Shown: positions 35,151 through 47,160 of the stretch, piece by piece
How positions within the stretch are numbered: the first letter of the stretch is position 1
How the letters are laid out: each line of letters starts with the position of its first letter
Source: Gnetum montanum
Taxonomy: Eukaryota; Streptophyta; Gnetopsida; Gnetales; Gnetaceae
Direction of reading: 5' to 3'
NCBI GenBank assembly: GCA_015680685.1
Contig: MNCI01000596.1
Coordinates: forward strand, 750,612-814,611
Length of the DNA stretch: 64,000 bases
Program-made: the position numbers and the translations under genes
The notes under the pieces: model-generated
Told to the model about the DNA's origin: nothing
The model's database searches: none
What the model saw: the letters and a program-made list of their open reading frames with translations, nothing else

Positions 35151-35163
35151 TCTCCCCCTTTTC
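35151..35163 (-). promoter_or_regulatory. Polypurine tract of the Copia element
   Basis: The minus strand reads GAAAAGGGGGAGA, the usual form of plus-strand primer in SIRE/Maximus-type Copia elements. It lies between gag and LTR. A similar tract lies at 35266-35282. Confidence 0.5.
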
Positions 35164-36976
35164 AAACATAATAAAAAATAAGTGAAGAAAATATAAAAAA
35201 TAGAAGAAGAAAATCCACAATCAATCGAAAGATAATGATTTTATATGGTTGATGATGACAAACCAATTGAAAGCTTCCCCTTTTTGTTCATATAGAAGGC
35301 TAGAAACAATGTGGTACAAGCCTTTTAGTTCAGATCCAAAGATTGAAATTTATCATGGAAAATTATATAACCTATCTTTGAGTCAATAAGCCATTACTAA
35401 CAAATTACCACTATATTATTTATAATCATCCAATAGCCTCCTCCTTTAGAAATATCATGATAAGGCATAGCAATTTCATGGTAGGTAAAACATGCATATC
35501 CAACTTTTAAGACAAAGCAAGATATCTTAAAAAGATAAAACATATATGAAAACTAATCATAATTTCACCAAAAAACATCATAAACTAATATATGATAATT
35601 AGGTTAAAAACAAAAAAAATAGCATATATATATATATATATACCTCATTTCGTACCAAAAGAGATCATGAACACCTATTTCAATTCCAATCTTCCATTGA
35701 ACACTTGAGATCTCTAAGGTGAGTATTTCTCAACTCATATTTGCAATGATACATTCTCAACATAAAAAAGGTTAGACATGCATCATTAAATCCTTAACAT
35801 AGAGCTCATAAGTAAGTTCATATAAAGTTTAGGAGCTTTCACCAATAAAGATTATCTTTAAGTAAGGAGTTTAATAAATGTCCTCTTTTACTTACAAAAC
35901 ATTACTAGGTGAATAAGCTCTTCCTTGCTCATTTCTATCTAAGGATATTGGAGTGGAAAGTCTTGTTGCTTGAGTGTCTTTTGGTAGAAGTCCTAAAGAG
36001 ACACCCCCTATACTGGTGGCCTCTTGGATGATAATCAATGATTAGGTATAGACTCTCCTTGCATATGTATGGATATCCTTCTCAATTTAATACTCCCTTT
36101 GAGCCTTTTTGAATTAGCTTGTTCTTTTATAAAAATGTGATTTTCATGATTCTTTTATCATCAAAGTACTACCCATCCAATACAACATTAAGATCAAGTG
36201 TGGAGACTAAGGTCTTCAATTAATAGTACTTCATGATAATACCTCTTAAAATGTTTCTTAGAAGATTCATGAATTTCATCAAGGTGCTAATTCAAATGGT
36301 TAAAAAAATTTTCCAAAAGAAATTGAACTATGTAATTACTAAGGAAAATACAATGCCATACCATTTAGTGAAAGAAAGGATTTTAGTCCAAGAATTTTAT
36401 GCAAGGGTTTTAAACCACTTGAAACCAATACAATTTAGTTAATAATTCAAAAGATGATTTTTTTAATAAAATTTTTTAAAAGTAGCACAAGCATCCATTC
36501 AATCATAAAAATAAATTGATCACATTACGTTCATATATTCACAAGAGATAGCAAGATCAAATATTCACATATTTTAATCTAATAATCAAGTTCTCCAATA
36601 ATTCCCCACTCATACCAAATATCTCCTTTACATATGTACTTATCTAAACATTTGTAGAACTTGGAGCTATTTCCATAGTCTTAGAGTAAATGTAAGTAGA
36701 TATCAAAATAATTTAGACTTTCCAAGTTAAATATTGATACAATATTTAGCAAGCAAGGAAATAGAAGCTTACCTAAACTTATCTTACTTAAAATTGAGGG
36801 GAAGAAGACTAACAAAGTTTGAGATGATGTCCTTTATCATGAAGTACCTCCTTACCTTTTGGCTCTTTTTCATGAGTTCTTTTTCTTGTTATGCAAACTT
36901 ATCTAGGTTCTTCATTATTGAAATATTTTTGATAACCTTCTATAACATCAATTATTTCAAAGACTTTTCCAATTTT
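35164..36976 (-). other. AT-rich Copia remnant without readable pol
   Basis: About 1.8 kb in which protease, integrase, RT and RNase H should lie but none can be read. It includes a (TA)n microsatellite at 35624-35642. Most of pol has been deleted. Confidence 0.4.
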
Positions 36977-37940
36977 CTAATCATCTTTATTTCTAGTTGT
37001 TACTTCCTGCAAAAAATCTTTACTAGGAACTTTTGGACAAGATAAAGTATCAAATTTATTTTGATCAACATGAGAATAATCAAGGTTTTGATTACTACCA
37101 CAATTTTTACTAACTAATAAAGTATTCTCCTCTAATATGAGGTTATCAAATCTAATTATGCTTAACCTTGAGCTTGTATCCTCTTGTGAGACATTTTCTA
37201 ACTCTTCATGCTTAGGCTGTTGCTCACAAGTCTCTCCTTCTTGAAAACCTTTGTAATCCTTATTTAAAAGGGTTAGTTGTTGAATCTCAGCCTTTATGTC
37301 TAAGATTTCTCCTTTCAATTTAGAGTAAATTGCATCAAGATTTGTATTTAATAATTTCTTTACCTTTCTAAGTAAGTAATGTAGGACAAGAATTTCTTCT
37401 CGTAATTCACTATACCTTTCATCATACTCACCACTTGGTTCAATAGCATGTAGTGAATTTTCATATGTAAGAGCCATGTGTATGAGTTAAGAAATTTTTG
37501 TAGAGGTATTCATTTCCTCCTCACTTTGCTTACCATTATCCCAATTGATGTACAAGTTTTAGTCTTCATATTAGTCTTGTCTTTACATTGTAACCTATCA
37601 TTGCTAGGACGTTTAGAGGCCACATGGCCTCTTCCTCCACATACCCAACATTCTATTGAAGAAGCATCAAGATTTGAATTTGAAAAATTCTTACCTTTGT
37701 CCTTACCTTTTAAGTTTAACTGATTGGGGCCTATATGATTAAAGCCTCTACCTTTCTAGCAAGCAACTGTTGGATTCTTTGAGAAAGAAGAGCTACTTCC
37801 TCTTCACTGCTTACATCTTCATCATCAAGTTCCTTTTCCATTGAAGCATATTTTAAAGTAGTTGGGTTTTCCTTAATAGTTCCTTCACTTATGAGATTCA
37901 TTTCATAAGGAATGAGAGCACTTTGAATCAATTAAAATTT
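36977..37940 (-). pseudogene. gag: Gag of a SIRE/Maximus-like Copia element
   Basis: Minus strand, in order: an acidic helix, DDEDVSSEEEVALLSQRIQQL; a Lys-rich linker; a zinc knuckle CWVCGGRGHVASK, in which the fourth ligand is Arg and not Cys; then MALTYENSLHAIEPSG with a long Leu/Lys/Glu coiled coil at 37477-36977. This order (acidic helix, knuckle, MAL..., coil) fits SIRE-type Copia Gag C-termini. The N-terminal half is missing and frame shifts separate the knuckle from its neighbours. Confidence 0.6.
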
Positions 37941-38139
37941 GATTTTGAGATATCCCTAATTTATTCATTTTGCTTAAGGTATTAACATAACAAAAGGTTA
38001 ACAAATACTTTGATGGTAGTCAACCAAGTTCACACATTGTTCCAAAATCATCTTGGTATAGTATACCATTTGGCTGGGTGAGTATGATTGTAATGTATGG
38101 TTTATTTTGATTATGATCATTCTACCTACCTTCCCTTAG

Positions 38140-38462
38140 CATTAAAAGTTTCTAATGTTTTAAATGCTACACATCCTACAAGTACAAAGTTAGCAACAAA
38201 TGTTTGGTTAAGAATGACTGAACCTTGGAGGTGACTTAGATTGTAGTAGGTGTATTTATCCAATATCTTAAGATTAGACACATAGTGGTTGATTAGTTGA
38301 AGGAAAATTTCAAAAACTACACCCAAGTCTTTGCTCCATTCTTCAAGAGGTGTGTGGCCACCAAAAGGATCCACAATTGGTGGACCACATTGAAACACCT
38401 TCTAGAACTAGATACCACCATTAAAACCTCCACACAACCTTCACCTATTAGAAAGAAGAGAG
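38140..38462 (+). pseudogene. Element D' gene, exon B
   Basis: Between acceptor CTTCCCTTAG and donor GAGAG|GTAAGAAC. It reads NYTQVFAPFFKRCVATKRIH then WWTTLKHLLELDTTIKTS and a basic RKKRG end, matching exon B of D (12403-12124). One of the cleanest parts of this gene. Confidence 0.55.
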
Positions 38463-38619
38463 GTAAGAACAAGTATGACTTTGGCTAGATAACATTTTTA
38501 TGGCTATGTAGTTTTAGGCTACTCATGTTATAAGTGTTCTAATGGTTTTAAGTGGCTGTTCTTGGTGATAGATAATGTTTTCATGCCTTAGCTAACAAGC
38601 CATTTTTTTTGTCTTGTAG

Positions 38620-39083
38620 AGACTTCCACCTCTTCTAGAATTACTTTGACTATTTTGGGACTTGTTAAGGAGAACCTCATCCTAAGATTTAATGAGGTGG
38701 AAGTAGCATAACATTGGTTTAGGAAGCATGCCCCTAGAAATGTTCAAGCATGCATTGCTCATGTAGGTTTTCTTGACCTATTCATGGCACCTACCTCAAC
38801 GATTCTTGCTACTGAGATGATGAACATCATTGAATCCTTTAACAAAGGCACCAATAATTTCATGACCAAGATGTAGGGTGTAGTAATAATCTTATCCATT
38901 GATGAGAATACCTTTTGTAATCTCTTCGATGTTCCCACTAAAGGAATGAAGGTTGTCATGAAATCAATTAAGGAGGTGGGCCACCACAAGGAGGTGAAAG
39001 CATGGTTTGGTGTACATCGTGGCCATTCTAGGTTATTCATTGATGATTTATATGTACCTAACATTAGGGAGTCTTATCCCTTC
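38620..39083 (+). pseudogene. Element D' gene, exon C (cut at its end)
   Basis: Begins after a strong pyrimidine tract and acceptor (TTTTTTTTGTCTTGTAG). It contains HVGFLDLFMAPTSTIL, IILSIDENTFCNLFDV and HHKEVKAWFGVHRGHSRLF, matching exon C of D. It ends at SYPF, exactly where the LTR beginning TGATG at 39084 has inserted. Two TAG stops are present. Confidence 0.6.
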
Positions 39084-39119
39084 TGATGAAGCATCAAAGT
39101 GTCAGGTCTATTGACCCTC

Positions 39120-39235
39120 ATTGATGTGGCCTCATTGACAAGTCCTCATCTATGTAGCCCCATATATGTGGTGTTGCCCCATCAACAAGGGCACATCGAT
39201 GTAGCTTTTGCTATGTTTATGGAGTCCCATCAATG
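39120..39235 (+). repeat. Array of seven ATCGATG-like motifs
   Basis: Copies at 39120 (attgatg), 39134 (attgaca), 39148 (atctatg), 39162 (atatatg), 39181 (atcaaca), 39194 (atcgatg) and 39229 (atcaatg). Most are followed by TAGC or TGG. Spacings are 14, 14, 14, 19, 13 and 35 bases. The copy at 39192, ACATCGATGT, is a perfect palindrome. Confidence 0.6.
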
Positions 39236-39252
39236 TAGCTCCATAATAAAGT

Positions 39253-39262
39253 CTATAAATAC
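39253..39262 (+). promoter_or_regulatory. TATA box of the LTR at 39084
   Basis: CTATAAATAC lies 17 bases after the last ATCAATG motif, a canonical plant TATA box. Confidence 0.65.
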
Positions 39263-40077
39263 ATGCTCACTAGCCATGTTTATCAGAGGTCATATCATAG
39301 TTGTAGTAGAGCTCTTGTAGTTTTATCATTCAAGAGTTATAATATTTCTCTAAGTGCCCACAACAAGAGTTAGAAAGTGTATGAATCTTTATTCAAGAAC
39401 TATTGTACTTGAACACACCAATGTGAATGACAATAAAGATGAGCCTTTTGATCAAACCTTGCAACACTTTAAATAAATTAATAATTTATTTCTGCATTTG
39501 TTGTTTTCTTCAATTATGTAATTAATTAAGCTAAATTAGAATTTGATTGATTAGTTAATTGATTAAGGTAAATATGTTAAACACATAAGTATGACCACTT
39601 CGAGCATAACATATAGCACTTGGTAATCTCAGTAGCACTTAATGCTTAGTAGCCCAGTAGTGTTGTATGCATTTAGAATGTGTACAGAAAGTGGGACCAG
39701 ATACTTATGTTAGGATTAGATAAAGATTAATTAATTAGTTAAATTAAATTACTTCATTTCTATATTTTAAAATACTAGGAACATAAAACATAAAATAATA
39801 AAAATCATATGCCTTGATTACACTTAATCATACTTTTGTACATCACAAGTGTAATTGGGGAGACAACGAATGACTGTTAGGGCAAGTTCACTTCCTAGAG
39901 GCTAGTGTACTAAATGACATAGAGTCCAAGAAATTTAATCAATCATGCATGAATGCTTAGTGATTTTTATGGTTGAGCATAGGGGTACTCACTGCTCATC
40001 ATTGGCATCATTGTTGAGAACTCTTTTTTTTTTTTGAAATGTGCACTATGTAGCTTTAGTGAACTTCATTAACATCA

Positions 40078-41090
40078 TTGGATAAAACCTATGGTCAAAA
40101 TCATTCGCAAAATAAATATAACCACGTAAACACACTAATATCTTATTAATATTGCAAAATTTATTCTTCTCATAGGAGCGATGATACTAAACCACCTGTC
40201 CCTTAAGAATGCAAGGTGGTGTATACTCATCTAGATGAGAATGTGCCTAACTTCAACTTCATCTTGCACTAGGATGAACAATTGTGATGGCTTGACATGA
40301 GAGGAAACATTGTAATGTCTCCTGATCAATCTATTCTTGGGATGTTGCTTTAAAATCTTAGGAGGTTGGGTATCTAGGATCTTCAAAAGGAGTAGGTTGT
40401 GCATGACTATGAATACCATGACTACAATCCCATTGAAACACAATGCAAGAGATATTGACACCAAGAGAAGAACCATGAGATTATGAAGGAAAAATGATTC
40501 ACCAATCCCTTGTTCTTGCTTAAACAAAACAATAATGAGGATCCTCCCTCTAGGGGTTCTCAACATGAAGATTATCCACCCCTAGTTATTGTTGATGGGG
40601 GTGTGGCCTTGTATCTGTAGTCTACTATCAATAATCTAGGTTCTAGGAAAAATGGAAGCCAAGGGAGGGGCTTAGACAAGCATCAAGATGACAATGAAAC
40701 TAACAAATGTGGCCATGGAAATCATAGAGGAGTTGGTAGAAATCATGGTGGTGGTAGTCCTCCTCCCTCTTCATCCTCTTCATTTGCATCTTTTTCTTTT
40801 TCCTGTTCTAGTTCTTACAAACATTGCAAAAAGAACAATTGTGATGAAGGGGAACAATGAGATAACATTGATGATTGTTGGACCCACCATGAATAAAGAG
40901 GTAGTAGAGGAAATCATCTATGTCATCAAAATAATGATGATGATGAGCCTTTACTAGTAACCCAAAGCATGCTAAATATTACCAAGGCCATAAAATTCCA
41001 ACCAAGCATGTGAAAGGTAGTCAGATTCGCTCAGTTGGAAAAAGAGTAATCTCATGGTCCAAAAAGGCATTGTATTATGGCACATAATTT
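40078..41090 (+). other. Decayed internal region of a Gypsy element
   Basis: A frame with stops from about 40220 gives acidic and Ser-rich text, then a Cys/His-rich stretch near 40700-40870 (NKCGHGNHRG and YKHCKKNNC). This could be the remains of a nucleocapsid, but I cannot align it to a family. RT, expected before 41090, is absent. Confidence 0.3.
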
Positions 41091-41730
41091 CATAAGAAGG
41101 GATCAAGGTAGATCCCAAAAAGATAAGGGTCATCCAATGAATCATCTATAAACTAGAAATTGTAAAAGATGTTTGGCCATTTCTTGGATACACTAGCTAC
41201 TACCAACAATTTATAGAGAATTTTTGTAAGATTGCAAAATCATTAGTTGAGCTGACAAAGAACGATGTTGTCTACATCTAGACCAAGGAATGTATAAATG
41301 CATTCTAGAGCCTCAAGCAAAAGCTTGTAGAAACTCTAATTCTACAACTGGTTCAAACCATTCTATATCATGATAGATGCATCTAACTATGCCTTGGGAG
41401 CCATGATTACATAGTTAGATGATAAGAAACATCCATATTACATCCACTACATAAGTTGAATCATTTTGGGTGCATCGTTAAATTACACCATCATAGAGAA
41501 GGAACTAATGGTGATGGTATATGATCTAGAAAAGTTCAGGCACTGTGTGCTTGGATATAAAGTGTTTGTGCATATTAATCACAATGGCATCCACTTCCTC
41601 ATGAATAAGCCAATGATGAGCCCCCATGCAATATGGTGGCTGGTGATCTTGCAGGAATTTGATCTTTAAATGGTAGATTGAAAGGGAACTAAGAATGTTG
41701 TTACCGATCACTTGTCTTGGTTACAATAGG
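41091..41730 (+). pseudogene. RT-RNase H connection and RNase H (Gypsy)
   Basis: HKKGIKVDPKKIRVIQ and DVWPFLGYTSYYQQFIENF form the RT thumb/connection. FYIMIDASNYALGAMIT carries the first catalytic Asp, NYTIIEKELMVMVYDLEKF the Glu, and NVVTDHLSWLQ the last Asp. This is ordinary Gypsy RNase H. Frame shifts and TAG stops break it, and the RT core upstream is missing. Confidence 0.7.
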
Positions 41731-41899
41731 ATAGTAAAGAGGAGGAGAACCCATTCTTTGACTAATCTCCTAATGAGCTCCTCTTTGTTGGTGTAATAAA
41801 TGAACAAGCACCCCTAGAACCAAAATGGTATAATGGCATCCTCACTTATATTCTCACTCATGAGATGCCACAAGATCTAGACTATAAGAAGAAACAATA

Positions 41900-43080
41900 A
41901 TTTCTTCATCAGGATATTCACTTCATGAAAATCAATGGACACCTTTATAAGGTGTGTATTGATGGCCTAGTTTGTTGGTATGTACCTAATGCAGATCAAA
42001 TGCCAATTCTAGAGGATGCTCATGAAGGTACTTACAAAGGCCACTATGTTGGGAGATGCATGGTCATAAAAATCCTGATGGCAGGATATTATTGGCCCAC
42101 AATCTTTAGGAATGTCCACCAATTTATCTGATCTTGTGAGCACGATAAACGAGATGGTGAGATGATTGCACATCTAGAGAGTGCTCAATAGTGGATTCAA
42201 TCATTGGAACCCTTTAACATATGGGGCATATACTTCATGGGTCTCATCACACCCATGTCCAATGGGAAGGCATATATAATCATTGTTGTTGATTACTACA
42301 TAAAACAAGTAGAATCAGTAGTTGTCATTGATTGTACATCTTCTATTGCTACTCAGTTTAAACAACAGAATGTTGTAAATAGGTTTGGAGTACCATGTGC
42401 ACTAATTTTTGTTAATGAAACCCATTTTATAGGTGGTACTTTTCACAAGCTTATGCAACGCTTTGGGGTTGAACATAAATTAATAACACCCTACCCCCCC
42501 CAAGCCAATAGTCAAGCAAAGGTGACTAATAGGGAGTTCACAAAGATTCTAACAAGAACTATTAGCAAATATAGGAGAGATTGGAGCACAAAACTTAACA
42601 ATGCCATTTGGTTCTATCACTCAACATGGAAACTTCCTATTTGCTACCCTCCCTATGAATTGGTGTATGGAAAAATTCCAATGCTCCCAATTTAATTCAA
42701 GCTCTATACACTCTCAACAACGTATGACCTATACCTTGACCTACTTATAGCTCAAAAAAGAAAGACTAATGAACCTAAATGTGCTAGACAAAATTTGATT
42801 AGTATCTCTATTCTTAAATGAAGTACACAAGGCGTTCAACAAACAATGACATGACCTTAGGATATGAAAAGAGAAATTTTAACTTGGAGACGAGGTTCTC
42901 TACTGGAATCCCACACACATACCTCAACAAACAAAATTTCAAACATTGTGGAAGGGCCCTTATATAATTGATGAAACCTTTCCTTTAGGGGCCATGATCA
43001 TATATAAACTTGAAAGCCCAAACAAGAAGTAGTTGGTCAACATCCAATAGATAAAGTATTTCCATGAGCCCATGTAAGCT
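41900..43080 (+). pseudogene. Integrase (Gypsy, Athila/Tat-like branch)
   Basis: A decayed zinc region (DAHEGTYKGHYVGRCMVIKI) is followed by WGIYFMGLITPMSNGKAYII, VVDYYIKQVESV, NRFGVPCALIFVNETHF and TPYPPQANSQAKVTNREF. The first two catalytic acids are changed or shifted and the Glu position reads Lys. The C-terminal barrel reads TLWKGPYIIDETFPLGAMI and ends IKYFHEPM. There is no chromodomain. Confidence 0.7.
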
Positions 43081-43148
43081 AGTACAATAAATACCTCAAT
43101 GGATGAAAAACCACACTTAATTTTTTAGATCTCCTACTTCCAACTCAG

Positions 43149-43160
43149 TTATGGGGGAGA
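43149..43160 (+). promoter_or_regulatory. Polypurine-like tract after integrase
   Basis: ttatgggggaga lies about 70 bases after the integrase end and probably marks the start of a 3' LTR that I cannot delimit. Confidence 0.35.
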
Positions 43161-44149
43161 TGGCCATCTATGCTAATCGTATACGTGGCTCCTTAACTTT
43201 TCTATTTTTTATTTTACACATTTTTTTGTTTTTCAAATTATTTATTTTATAATCTTTTCTTATGTTTACAACCTTTTCTTATTTTACACCATTTTTTGTT
43301 TTACACCATCATTAGTAAATTTTAAATATTTCTTAAATATTTTACACTTTCTTATATATTTTACTTTATTTTAGTGTGATTTTCTAATTTGTGTTAATAA
43401 ATGCGCTTAATGCCAACAAGACACAATGGTGTTGTAGCTATTGCTAATGGTGGTTTGTGCTTAATGTTTTGTTTGCTAATGTTTGGTTTCTATTTTTAAA
43501 TTTTTGTGTTGATGGCTAAGACATGGTTTCTTTTTCATGGAACAAGAAATGAGTCCACGACATCTACACACCCATAAAATCTATAGTTTTCCTTATTGTG
43601 GAAGTATGAGGTCCCTTTCATTAAGTAAACTTTTAATAAATTTATGACCTTAGTAGTTTCTAGAATTGGAAAGGATTCAAAGGTTTCTACAGGGTGTGAC
43701 TTCAAGGGGACTCAATATTCTTTGTACTCTTCTACTTACTTGGGTGCATTTGTGTTTTCATAGACTTCTTATCATTTCATGTCAGCCAATAAAAAAAAGT
43801 TGAATAAGTCTTTACAAAACCTTATTCTAACACACAATCATTCATAAAGATTTCAAAAAGTATACAACCTTTATTTAATGTGTAGGCTGCTCATACATAA
43901 TCTATGTCTCAATCATAAATTCCATGAAAAGGACTTCAACAAATACCACATCCTTTGCCTCATCATTTAGTATCTCCAAGTAACCAATTTAATTGGTTTT
44001 AACAAATTCAAAACCAAGTTCCTTATCAAGGAATGCCTAACCAGATTTTGTTAAAAGACTTAATGGGAAGAAAATCAACTACCACTCTTTCCCCTCTTTT
44101 TTTACCTACTTTACAAGATGTTAAACTTAAAAATTTGGTAACATTTTCA
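43161..44149 (+). other. AT-rich interval between two Gypsy remnants
   Basis: No gene is seen. It should contain the 3' LTR of the left element and the 5' LTR or leader of the Athila-like element, but I could not match either to another sequence in the window. Confidence 0.3.
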
Positions 44150-45480
44150 TAATTTTATGTTACAGATAAAGAAGGCCCATACCATCATATAAAAGCCTTT
44201 GAAATGTTAATAGTTATGTGTGGTAATAATGTTGTAGAATGTACTAAAGTGAGTATATTTCTCCTTACTTTTAGAGATCATGAATTATCATAGTATGGAT
44301 CATTAAAAAAATATTTTATTCAATCATAAAAAGGATTTAAGGATGAGTTTTTAAATCAATTTCTATATTTTACAAAAATTCATCAATATAAAAAAGAACT
44401 TTTAGTCTTTCAATAAAAATAAAATCAGACTTATGAATAGGTCTTGGATCATTTTAAGAACATAAGTGTAAGGAACACTAATCATGGCTTTTTAGAATGC
44501 CAATTACTAGGATTTTTTCTCAATGATTTGACACCTATTACATGATAGAGTATTGATTATTCTTGTTGTGGCACAATCATGTGAATGTCACCTAAAGGAG
44601 CATTTGATGGATTAGATCAAATAGTAGATAAAAGAAAGAGTTGGCCTATTAATAAAATGGACAATATGTTAGAACATACTGTGATGATGGGTTTGGGAAA
44701 AAAATTAAAGAGGTTAATAAGAAATTATCTTTATCTATGCCTTCTAATACCTTTGTGCAGGATCAATCTTCTTAGTTTCAAGAACAAAAATTACTTCATC
44801 CTGATGAGGAAATTCATAAAATTAATTGACCCTAGGCTAGAGGTATGGATTTTCCGTATTCTTGCATAATTTTTAAAGAGATTGACCATACTGCCTATGA
44901 TTCTCTTATTTTCCCATTTATTAAAGAACAAGATAACATTGTAGGAAGTTAAGGTGGACAAGGGAGAAACTCAACTTTGCAAGGTAAGGGATGGAATTCT
45001 AATTAGAAACAAAATTATTAGTTATGTCCTCCATTTTGATCCAACTATTAGAGTCATAATAATAATTTAAAGTGATCTTGGAGACCTAACCAAAATCATG
45101 AATTTCAATAGCATATGCTGCAGCAAAATGAGAGTTTGAAACATACCTTGTAGCAACAAAATGATCATATAATTAAGCTTATTTAAGCCCTACAACCTAA
45201 AGATACATTACCAGCACAAACATAACGAAATCCTAAGTATCAAGTAAGACCAAAATTACACCTAGTTTCTTTAAGCAAAATCAATCAATGTAATGTAGTT
45301 ACTAGAAGTGGAAGAGTTATTGATCTTCAAATTCCTTTTTAAAGGTCTATTAAAAATAAAGAATTAGAGGATCAATCTAAATGAATTATTGCAAAGTATC
45401 TTTCTATGAAGGAGGGACCTAATCCATTGATTCCTTCAGTTGAACCAAATAATTCTTTTTCTTCTTAGGAACCTTTTTCC
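44150..45480 (+). pseudogene. gag: Gag (Athila-like Gypsy)
   Basis: The frame with stops gives PYHHIKAFEMLIVMCG, FLLTFRDHELS, FLNQFLYFTKIHQYKKEL, DHFKNISVRNTNHGFLECQL and KGAFDGLDQIVDKRKSWPIN. This is the Athila/Gypsy retrotransposon gag fold through to its ...NNYQWP-like end. A Gln/Asn-rich part follows. TAG and TAA stops are frequent. Confidence 0.65.
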
Positions 45481-45559
45481 TCATAGGTTAGAATAAAATG
45501 AGGTTGATGATAAGCAACTTGAGAACCTTGGAAAAGATGTATCCTTATATGTTCCCTTA

Positions 45560-46120
45560 TTGAGGGCCATTGAAGATACTCTTCAATATGAGAAAAACTT
45601 TAAGGAACTTTGTTCTATGAAGGAGAAAATTAGAATATCCAAGCATGTTAGCCTTGTTAAGAATATCACAAACATACTAAAGGCTAGGATGCCTAAAAAG
45701 GAAATAGATCCTGATAGTCCTATGGTTACATGCATAATTCGTAATAAGAAGTTTCATCATGTGTTAGTGGATCTAGGGGCTAGTGTAAATATTATGCCAT
45801 TTAAAATTTATCAGTCATTGGGTTATGATCATATTAAACCTACTAATCATACCATTTCTTGGATATAAGGGTCTACTATTTATCTGAAAGGTATTGTTGA
45901 GGATATTTTGGTACAAGTGGATAAAGCCTTGTACCTTGCTAATTTCATTATACTAGATTATTATACATCTTCTTTGAATAATGTTTATCCTATGATTTTA
46001 TGCAAGTCCATGTTGGTAACTATGGATGTGTTTATCTATGTAAAGACTATATTGATGACCTTAAAATTTGCAAATATGAATTTTTTAGTCAATTTATATA
46101 ACCCTGACAACCAGTTCTAG
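45560..46120 (+). pseudogene. Aspartic protease (Athila-like Gypsy)
   Basis: Athila-type protease region: KARMPKKEIDPDSP, then IIRNKKFHHVLVDLGASVNI with the active-site region DLGAS, MPFKIYQSLGYDHIKPTNHT, GIVEDILVQVDKALYLANFI and a PMILCKSML segment in place of P(L/I)ILGRPFL. The DLGAS form is normal for this lineage. One TAA at 45866 splits the frame. Confidence 0.7.
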
Positions 46121-46439
46121 TTTTATGAACTTAATATGGTTAATGCTACTAGAAAACATGGTTTCTTCTGAATTATGTGATTGGGATAAGGTGTATTAGG
46201 TAACAACATTGGAAGAGTATAAATATATAACAATGGATGAAGAAAGATAAGACCTATGTACTCAAGTGGAAGATGCCTTGGATGGTAAGGATTCATTTAA
46301 GATGGAAAAATGTTCTTTTGTTGTGAGTGATGATGAGGTAACTTTAGATTTAAAGGAACTTCATTCTCACTTAAAATATATTTATTTTGAGAGGAATAAA
46401 CAATTGATAATTAGTTTAGATTTAACAACTAATCAAGAA

Positions 46440-47160
46440 TAGAGAATAATTTAGGCTTTAATAAATTCAATTGAAGCTTTTACTTGGCAACCTTTAGATC
46501 TTAAGCAAGGGATTTTTCCATGTATTGTTCAACACCATATCCATTTGCAGGCTAAGGCTAGACCATGACAAAAACTACATAGGAGGCTTAACCCATCCAT
46601 GAAGCAAGTGGTCTATGATGAACTTTTAAAATTACTTTAGGCAAGTATTATTTATTTGATTTCTAATTCTGAGTGGATTAGCCCTATTATGGTGGTGCCT
46701 AAAAAGTCTAGTAAGTGGTGTGTCTATATTGATTTCCATAAATTAAATAAATGAAAAAACAAGGATTATTTTCTACTTTAATATTTAGATCAGGTTCTAT
46801 ATAACCTTTAAGGGCACAAATTTTATTATTTTCTTGATGGATTTAGTGGTTATAATAAGATTTCTATTGCCACTAAGGATCAACATTAAACAATGTTTAC
46901 TATACTGTGGAGAACGTTTACATTTCAATGGATGCCCTTTGGATTGTGTAATGATCCTAATAAATTTCAAAGGGCTATGAAATCTAATTTTCAACATTAT
47001 TTATTTGTTTCTTAAGGTTTTCATGGACAATTTTTCAGTCTATGATGATTCATTCTCTACTGCCTTGTGTCATCATTAGTTAGTGTTGCATAGGTGTAAT
47101 GATAAGATCTTAGATTATCTTGGGAAAGGTATCATTTCATGGTCTCTTAGAGTGTTGTGT
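46440..47160 (+). pseudogene. pol: Reverse transcriptase (Athila-like Gypsy)
   Basis: Motifs in several frames: HHIHLQAKARP, LISNSEWISPIMVVPKKSSK, YYFLDGFSGYNKISIA, TFQWMPFGLCNDPNKFQRAM. The YxDD box near 47030 is lost to frameshift. Stops are mostly TAA or TAG. Confidence 0.65.

Larger units (their letters stand above)
34108..35163 (-). repeat. LTR of a SIRE-like Copia remnant
   Basis: On the plus strand it starts TGTGACGC at 34108, after D' sequence. On the minus strand it follows a polypurine tract (35163-35151) and contains a motif array (34690-34457), a TATA-like box (34400-34391) and a downstream part ending GGTGCAGCGTCACA. The LTR start is not fixed exactly and no second LTR is visible. 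Confidence 0.5.
29874..39083 (+). mobile_element. Element D' (plus-strand copy of element D)
   Basis: The leader (29874-33407) and exons A (33408 onward), B (38140-38462) and C (38620-39083) match element D at 23250-11515 in inverted orientation. Exon A is split by a SIRE-like Copia remnant (34108 to about 38010). Exon C is cut at 39083 by an LTR. Three introns have matching positions in the two copies. No other protein belonging to the element was seen. Confidence 0.55.
39084..40077 (+). repeat. LTR with ATCGAT motif array (plus strand)
   Basis: Starts TGATG exactly where D' homology stops and probably ends CATCA at 40077. It has a motif array (39120-39235), a TATA box (39253-39262), an aataaag poly(A)-type signal (39431) and a downstream part that matches the minus-strand LTR at 50313 to about 51200. 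No target duplication is seen at 40077, so it may be the 5' LTR of the element whose RNase H and integrase lie at 41090-43080, or a solo LTR with a decayed flank. Confidence 0.55.

Noticed and set aside
35624-35642. (TA)n tract as a regulatory site
   Set aside because: Ordinary microsatellite in AT-rich DNA.
40024-40035. T12 run as a LINE or retrogene tail on the minus strand
   Set aside because: It lies inside the LTR that starts at 39084 and no retrogene text is attached to it.
40688-40957. Met/Val-rich frame of 89 codons
   Set aside because: Biased composition in a decayed internal Gypsy region; another frame here gives Cys/His-rich text, and neither is convincing as a gene.
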